A stretch of DNA of 40,204 nucleotides from UBA1231 sp045123185. GTDB lineage: Bacteria; Bacillota_I; Bacilli_A; ML615J-28; CAG-313. This document shows, piece after piece, positions 36,696 through 40,204 of this stretch. A program made the translations under genes and the position numbers. The stretch covers positions 1 through 40,204 of the forward strand of contig JBGVIL010000071.1 of assembly GCA_045123185.1 (NCBI GenBank). The letters are read 5' to 3'. The notes below the pieces were generated by a model. That model did no database searches. It saw nothing but the letters and a program-made list of their open reading frames with translations, and was not told the origin of the DNA. Within the stretch, counting starts at the first letter, position 1; each line of letters starts with the position of its first letter.

Positions 36696-36899
36696 TAATG
36701 CTTCTTTTAAATCAAATAATTCAGACACAATTAAATACACCCCAGCAATACCTACTAAAGAGTAGATAATGCGAGATATTACGACTGATAAATTATCAAA
36801 CACAAAACTTACTAAATTGAAGTTAAATAGTCCAATAAGCAACCAGTTAATTGCACCTATAATAACAAGAGTTTTACAAATTCTTCTAATTAAAGTCAT
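36693..36899 (-). CDS. DUF378 (YuzA-like) small membrane protein
   Basis: This is a 68-residue protein with two hydrophobic helices. ICKTLVIIGAINWLLIGLFNFNLVSF and ISRIIYSLVGIAGVYLIV fit the DUF378/YuzA pattern (IGAlNWGLvGLF and RIIYxLVGlaGlY). The function of the family is unknown. The ribosome site on the minus strand is AGGAGGC, 6 bases before the ATG. It is divergent from the next gene. Confidence 0.85.
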   Translation of the reverse strand: MTLIRRICKTLVIIGAINWLLIGLFNFNLVSFVFDNLSVVISRIIYSLVGIAGVYLIVSELFDLKEAL

Positions 36900-36993
36900 A
36901 TATGCCTCCTATATAAATAGTATTTGTAAAAATAAAATATTTATACATAAAAGATTTAATAACGACATATAGTTAAGTGGTTGAGGTGACATA

Positions 36994-37986
36994 ATGTTTA
37001 AAAAACAAATAATAATTATATTTCTTTTAATTAGTATGTTAATGATTACTGGGTGTAAAAATGTTGAAAAAAGAATTGATGATTTCCCAGAGATTGTTAA
37101 TAAATTAGAAAGTTATAAAGTAACAGGTAAATTATATTCGGTATTTCCTACAGGTACAAAAGAAAGTTTAATTACTGTATACTATCAAAAACCGGAAATG
37201 TATCGTGTAGATATTGACAATTCATCAAATGGCGATAAACAAATTATTCTCAAAAATAAAAGTGACGTTCATGTTTTACTTCCATCAGTAAATAAAAGTT
37301 TCAAATTAAAAAGTGGTTGGCCAATTAATTCATCATATCCATACTTATTAGAATCAATTGTAAAAGATTATGTTAATGATGAAACAAAAACAATAACTAA
37401 AGAAGAAAAAACAACAACAGTTGAAATGAAAGTAAAACTATTTGACAATGCTAAAGAATCAATTGAAAAAGTAATTTTTAATAATGAAACTGGATTACCA
37501 CAAGAGGTTTTGTTATATGATGATAATCAAAACTTAACATCAAGATTTGTCTTCATGAATATAGAACAAAATCCAAAACTTGATTCAATGTTATTTAAGA
37601 AAGATGAAGTAATGACACTGGCTTTTGAAACTTATAGTTCGATTGAACATAAAAGAGAAAAGACATATCCGACATATTATCCAGAAGATTCAAAATTAAA
37701 TGATGAAAAAACTATCGCAGAAGAAAATGAAAGAACTTACATTATGACATTTACTGGTGTTGTTAATTATACTATAATTGAACAAGAAGTTATTAAAACT
37801 GACATCGAAAGAACGAGTTATTTAGATGGTGACATATATATATTAGGCGATGCAGTTGCTGTATTAAATAATAATACTTTAACATTTTTTCAAAGTGGAA
37901 TGGAATATATAGTTGCGTCAATGGAGGTTAAAACTTCCGAATTAATTAAAATGGCGTATTCATTAATAGTTGATCAAGAAAAATAA
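36994..37986 (+). CDS. LolA-like (GerS-like) lipoprotein
   Basis: This is a 330-residue lipoprotein with lipobox C21 (ITGC). The front two thirds have the pattern of the LolA/LppX-like beta fold seen in Firmicutes lipoproteins such as GerS relatives: YKVTGKLYSV, YYQKPEMYRVDI, and a kQIILKNKSDVHVLLPSVNKSF stretch followed by SIVKDYV, then VFNN-type strands. The last 100 residues are less clear. These proteins bind lipid-like ligands or act in envelope assembly; the role here is unknown. GAGGTGA is the ribosome site. No good promoter was seen in the 94 bases upstream. A terminator follows. Confidence 0.7.
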   Translation: MFKKQIIIIFLLISMLMITGCKNVEKRIDDFPEIVNKLESYKVTGKLYSVFPTGTKESLITVYYQKPEMYRVDIDNSSNGDKQIILKNKSDVHVLLPSVNKSFKLKSGWPINSSYPYLLESIVKDYVNDETKTITKEEKTTTVEMKVKLFDNAKESIEKVIFNNETGLPQEVLLYDDNQNLTSRFVFMNIEQNPKLDSMLFKKDEVMTLAFETYSSIEHKREKTYPTYYPEDSKLNDEKTIAEENERTYIMTFTGVVNYTIIEQEVIKTDIERTSYLDGDIYILGDAVAVLNNNTLTFFQSGMEYIVASMEVKTSELIKMAYSLIVDQEK

Positions 37987-38013
37987 TAGGTTAGGAAACT
38001 CCTAACCTATTTT
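37986..38013 (+). terminator. Intrinsic terminator
   Basis: Perfect 11-base arms ATAGGTTAGGA and TCCTAACCTAT around AAC, then TTTC. Confidence 0.75.
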
Positions 38014-38014
38014 C

Positions 38015-38043
38015 TTGATATTTTATGTTATCTATGGTATAAT
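38015..38043 (+). promoter_or_regulatory. Promoter of the thioredoxin-like pair
   Basis: TTGATA (38015-38020), 17 bases, TATAAT (38038-38043), with an extended TG at 38035-38036. GGTGA precedes the ATG at 38066. Confidence 0.8.
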
Positions 38044-38065
38044 TATTAAAAGTTGGTGAACAATA

Positions 38066-38512
38066 ATGAAAAAAATTAGAATTTGTTTAATCTTAATATT
38101 ACTACCACTTTTATTAATAACTGTAACTAGTTGTAAGATTGAAGAATATGAAGATATGAAACATATCTATTATCAAGATATCTTATCTCAAAAAGAAGAT
38201 GAATATTATGTCTATGTTTATCGTTATGACTGTGCAGTTTGTGAAAGAATTAAAGATGATGTAATTTATTATTATAAAAATTATAAAAAACATGATTTAC
38301 CAAGATTATATGTTTTAAACAAAGGTGATACAGTGAATAATAAAGGTATTAATGCCGAAAGCGATGATCCTGTAAATTTTGTTTGGACATACAATTATTT
38401 TGATATTAAGACACCTACATCACCATATTTAATAAGGGTGAGAAAAGGACAAGTAATTGCAGCTTATGATGCAAGAACACAAATCTTAGAAAGACTAAAA
38501 ATTGAAGAATAG
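38066..38512 (+). CDS. Thioredoxin-like lipoprotein
   Basis: This is a 148-residue lipoprotein with lipobox C23 (VTSC). Residues about 47-145 have a thioredoxin-like fold: strand YYVYVYRYD, then C56-A-V-C59 at the start of a helix, and a cis-Pro candidate P120 in TPTSPYLIRV. It would handle disulfides or redox outside the membrane, but the partner is unknown. It has its own promoter, and the next gene starts 11 bases later with a GAGGAGA site, so the two are co-transcribed. The pair shares sequence (see the next gene). Confidence 0.8.
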   Translation: MKKIRICLILILLPLLLITVTSCKIEEYEDMKHIYYQDILSQKEDEYYVYVYRYDCAVCERIKDDVIYYYKNYKKHDLPRLYVLNKGDTVNNKGINAESDDPVNFVWTYNYFDIKTPTSPYLIRVRKGQVIAAYDARTQILERLKIEE

Positions 38513-38523
38513 AGGAGACAATT

Positions 38524-39042
38524 ATGAATCAATCTCAAAATAAAAAACCATCTAAATTAACATATTTTTATGTTGGAAGCTTTGTTGTATTATTTTTAGC
38601 ACTTGTAATTTTTATCGTTTTATACTGGGTAAAACCATTTGCTTACAAAAAACTAGAAAGTATTCCACAAATTGAAGCAAGTGAAGCTTTAACTAAACAT
38701 GTAAACGAAGCTGGAACACAAACTTCTTATTATGTATTAATTTATAATAAGGAATCACTAACTAATGAATTAATTGAAGAAACAGTATTAGAATATGCAA
38801 ACTTAGTTCGCACAGAAGGTAAAGATAGTAAACTTGCTAAAATTTACTTATTAGAAATGACAGCCGAAAACGCATCTGTTATAACAGCTATTGATTCTAA
38901 AATCAAAGATATGACAACATGTCCTGTTTTAATTAAAGTAGCTAATCAAAAAGTTTCTAGTAGTGCAATTGATTTAACAGTTTCTGATATTAATGATTGT
39001 TTAAATGATTTAATTTATGATTATAACAATAAAGAAAAATAA
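38524..39042 (+). CDS. Membrane-anchored thioredoxin-like protein without CxxC
   Basis: This is a 172-residue protein with one N-terminal membrane helix (about 15-35) and a soluble domain outside. SYYVLIYNKESLTNELIEETV lines up with YYVYVYRYDCAVCERIKDDV of the upstream lipoprotein, with the CxxC replaced by ESLT. A TTCPVLIKV segment at about 131-139 corresponds to the cis-Pro strand. It is probably a paralogue that lost catalysis and may scaffold or bind the lipoprotein. The GAGGAGA site fixes the start, and a terminator follows the stop. The family is inferred by comparison, not by a known signature. Confidence 0.7.
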   Translation: MNQSQNKKPSKLTYFYVGSFVVLFLALVIFIVLYWVKPFAYKKLESIPQIEASEALTKHVNEAGTQTSYYVLIYNKESLTNELIEETVLEYANLVRTEGKDSKLAKIYLLEMTAENASVITAIDSKIKDMTTCPVLIKVANQKVSSSAIDLTVSDINDCLNDLIYDYNNKEK

Positions 39043-39064
39043 ACCTGCATTGCAGGTTTTTTTT
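39041..39064. terminator. Terminator between converging genes
   Basis: Perfect arms AAACCTGCA and TGCAGGTTT with a one-base gap in this drawing (a 3-5 base loop in reality), then an 8-base T run; T-rich in reverse as well. Confidence 0.8.
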
Positions 39065-39404
39065 AATCGACACATTCGAAAGTTTTACACATTGACTCAT
39101 GATGAGCTTTTGCACCAATCCGATTAGTCGTTTCTTTGATTTCAATTTTATCAGCTTTACAAACAGAATCATGTTGAAAAACACAGTTTTCAGCATCACA
39201 ATAAACATTTGTTGAACTTGTTGGATGTTCTTCAAAATCACCAATTTCAAACATTAAAGTAGATGAATTTTTAGGAACATAACTACGACATAATGTCTCT
39301 GCTTTTGCGTATGCGTGTGGCCCATCTACGCTTATTGCTTTTCTAGAACATAGAGATTGACAATTATAATGACATTTTGTAACATCACATTTTAATTTTG
39401 GCAT
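39063..39404 (-). CDS. DUF1540 protein (two Cys-rich units)
   Basis: This is a 113-residue protein with two DUF1540 units: CDVTKCHYNCQSLCSRKAISV...AETLCRSY at about 6-43 and CDAENCVFQHDSVCKADKIEI...HESMCKTF at about 69-109. Each has four Cys (C-x4-C-x4-8-C...C) in the family pattern and may bind a metal. The role is unknown. The second unit is the better conserved. The ribosome site AAGGAGGG is on the minus strand. It converges on the thioredoxin-like pair. Confidence 0.85.
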   Translation of the reverse strand: MPKLKCDVTKCHYNCQSLCSRKAISVDGPHAYAKAETLCRSYVPKNSSTLMFEIGDFEEHPTSSTNVYCDAENCVFQHDSVCKADKIEIKETTNRIGAKAHHESMCKTFECVD

Positions 39405-39476
39405 ATACCCTCCTTAGATTACTATAATTATTTTAACCATTAATTGTAAAAGTATACAAAATAAAAATTATATTAG

Positions 39477-39505
39477 TTGACAATTTGAGAAAAATAGTGT
39501 AGAAT
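39477..39505 (+). promoter_or_regulatory. Promoter of the tRNA-Ser/tRNA-Glu unit
   Basis: TTGACA (39477-39482), 17 bases, TAGAAT (39500-39505). The first tRNA starts 12 bases later. Confidence 0.8.
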
Positions 39506-39516
39506 ATTAAAGCAAT

Positions 39517-39607
39517 GGAGTAGTACTCAAGAGGCTGAAGAGGTGCCCCTGCTAAGGGTATAGGTCGGGAAACTGGCGCAAGGGTTCAAATCCCTTCTAC
39601 TCCGCCA
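39517..39607 (+). tRNA. tRNA-Ser (anticodon GCT)
   Basis: Acceptor arms GGAGTAG and CTACTCC, a discriminator G and encoded CCA. The anticodon loop reads CTGCTAA, giving GCT at 39551-39553 (AGC/AGU codons). A long variable arm (TCGGGAAACTGGCG region) fits class II tRNA-Ser. The T-arm holds GGGTTCAAATCCC. Confidence 0.95.
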
Positions 39608-39610
39608 TTT

Positions 39611-39687
39611 GGTCCGTTGGAGAAGCGGCTTAACTCACATGCCTTTCACGCATGCATTCACGGGTTCGAATCCCGTACGGATCACCA
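39611..39687 (+). tRNA. tRNA-Glu (anticodon TTC)
   Basis: Acceptor arms GGTCCGT and ACGGATC with one G-U pair, encoded CCA. The anticodon stem CATGC/GCATG encloses CTTTCAC, anticodon TTC at 39645-39647. The T-arm is CGGGTTCGAATCCCG. It lies 3 bases after tRNA-Ser, so they share a transcript. Confidence 0.95.
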
Positions 39688-39732
39688 TTAGAATGTGTCT
39701 ATAAGTCATCTGATTTATAGTAATTATATAGA

Positions 39733-39744
39733 GGTTTTAAAACC
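39733..39744. repeat. 12-bp palindrome in the tRNA trailer
   Basis: GGTTTTAAAACC is a perfect palindrome 46 bases after tRNA-Glu. Its role is unclear. Confidence 0.3.
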
Positions 39745-39757
39745 AATTTAAAAGATT

Positions 39758-39785
39758 TTGTTCCACATTTGGAGCAATTTTTTTA
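39758..39785 (+). terminator. Terminator after the tRNAs
   Basis: TTGTTCC and GGAGCAA (one G-U pair) around ACATTT, then a T run. It probably ends the tRNA transcript. Confidence 0.6.
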
Positions 39786-39819
39786 TTTTCAACGAGGTTT
39801 ATTGATTTTTGTGATTAAA

Positions 39820-39882
39820 GGGATTTGAACATAAGACATTTTATGGTAGTTGAAAAAATAGTCGGTTGATAGGATTTGAACC
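39820..39882 (-). repeat. Two T-arm-like sequences (possible tRNA relics)
   Basis: GGGATTTGAAC (39820-39830) and GGATTTGAACC (39872-39882), 51 bases apart, are complements of the T-arm core GGTTCAAATCC. Neither has convincing acceptor or anticodon stems, so they may be fragments left by rearrangement or att sites. It is also possible that this is chance. Confidence 0.3.
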
Positions 39883-39899
39883 AATATTATATTAATTAT

Positions 39900-39929
39900 T
39901 TGACTATTACAGGTAATTTTTGGTATAAT
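39900..39929 (+). promoter_or_regulatory. Promoter of the candidate structured RNA
   Basis: TTGACT (39900-39905), 18 bases, TATAAT (39924-39929), with an extended TG. The predicted start is at about 39934-39936. Confidence 0.75.
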
Positions 39930-39933
39930 ATAG

Positions 39934-40043
39934 GTGTGGGGAAAAACTCATACTCTAAGATAGTTGTAATAATTACCTTAAAGTATTTAGAATTAAAAAG
40001 GGAAAGAAATTATTAGACTCTCTTAGAAATAAGAGAGTTTTTT
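39934..40043 (+). ncRNA. Candidate structured leader or small RNA ending in a terminator
   Basis: About 110 bases from a strong promoter to an intrinsic terminator, with no sizable ORF. A first hairpin pairs GTGTGGG (39934-39940) with CTCATAC (39947-39953). A second stem pairs TAATAATT (39967-39974) with AATTATTA (40008-40015) and continues with CCTT/AAGG inside. The terminator is 40017-40043. TCTAAGA (39954-39960) is complementary to TCTTAGA (40021-40027) in the terminator, so an antiterminator is possible. I cannot match it to a known riboswitch, 6S or SRP RNA. It is either a small RNA or the leader of the next genes. Confidence 0.5.
40017..40043 (+). terminator. Intrinsic terminator of the candidate RNA
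   Basis: Perfect arms ACTCTCTTA and TAAGAGAGT around GAAA, followed by six T. Confidence 0.9.
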
Positions 40044-40084
40044 GCGTTTATAACATATAATATAAATAATAGGAGGTGTTACAC

Positions 40085-40180
40085 ATGATTAAGATTTATT
40101 TAATGAATATGGTGATTATCTTTGAAAATGTATTATTAAGTAATAAAGTTAATATGATTGAAAGGAGTGATATAAAATGA
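40085..40180 (+). CDS. Small ORF (31 codons) upstream of an exported protein
   Basis: The ATG follows a strong AGGAGGTG site 7 bases upstream. It encodes 31 residues (starts MIKIYLMNMVIIFE) and stops at TGA. The stop overlaps the next ATG in ATGA (40177-40180), which is typical of translational coupling, so it may be a leader peptide. It has no recognisable domain and could be a chance ORF. It lies 41 bases after the terminator. Confidence 0.45.
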   Translation: MIKIYLMNMVIIFENVLLSNKVNMIERSDIK

Positions 40181-40204
40181 AAAAATTATTTGCAGTTTTT
40201 ATGA
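40177..40204 (+). CDS. Start of an exported protein (partial)
   Basis: ATG with an AAAGGAG site 10-15 bases upstream opens MKKLFAVFM, the beginning of a signal peptide. The window ends after nine codons, so the product cannot be named. Confidence 0.5.

Noticed and set aside
39012..39250. Minus-strand ORF between 38990 and 39250
   Set aside because: It is a frame shadow of the DUF1540 gene and the second thioredoxin-like gene with no ribosome site.

Overview
The window looks like chromosome from a very AT-rich, low-GC Gram-positive bacterium (Bacillota), probably in or near the Bacilli lineages that border the Mollicutes (Acholeplasma, RF39-type or Erysipelotrichales-like). Support: AAGGAGG-type ribosome sites, extended -10 promoters, T-run terminators, and Firmicutes gene neighbourhoods (gdpP-rplI-dnaB; prfA-prmC-tsaC with a SpoIIR-like gene; uvrA-lgt-ppaX-trxB-whiA). 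No in-frame TGA occurs in the housekeeping genes, Trp is TGG, and TGA appears as a stop, so UGA is most likely not reassigned. The species cannot be named from sequence alone.

Layout. 1-217: 3' end of an IS3-family transposase and its terminal inverted repeat. 262-5655: two divergent secreted proteins, a papain-like surface protease and a Cys/His-rich lipoprotein. 5855-8492: a YwaF-like membrane protein, an ECF sigma factor and an RsgI-like anti-sigma factor. 8617-12321: a large amidase lipoprotein under a cre-like operator. 12437-13412: an HTH-nucleotidyltransferase/HEPN pair with its own palindrome. 13462-15405 (minus): a GH18 lipoprotein. 15681-20613: a GdpP-like/L9 fusion, dnaB and prfA. 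20798-26130: two secreted proteins (a lipase-like giant with a Cys/His repeat array, and an InlB-repeat lipoprotein) lying between prfA and prmC. 26291-28989: prmC, a membrane protein, tsaC and a SpoIIR-like lipoprotein. 29185-36684: uvrA, a VanZ-like gene, an unknown membrane protein, an Lgt-HAD fusion, a TrxB-like reductase and whiA. 36693-39404: small membrane and envelope genes, including a thioredoxin-like pair and a DUF1540 protein. 39517-40204: tRNA-Ser, tRNA-Glu, a probable structured leader or small RNA, a 31-codon ORF and the start of another exported protein.

How it fits together. Half the window is core information processing (replication, termination factor and its methylase, t6A synthesis, repair, L9, WhiA). 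The other half is cell-surface equipment: seven likely lipoproteins, together with the Lgt enzyme that would lipidate them, plus a secreted lipase-like protein and a membrane-anchored protease. InlB-type repeats and Cys/His repeats recur across these surface proteins. The best leads are the unassigned structured RNA at about 39934-40043, the Cys/His repeat family, the GdpP-L9 fusion with an internal ribosome site in front of L9, the SpoIIR-like lipoprotein whose ribosome site lies in a terminator hairpin, the autoregulated HTH-NTase/HEPN pair, and the TrxB-like enzyme lacking NADPH motifs.
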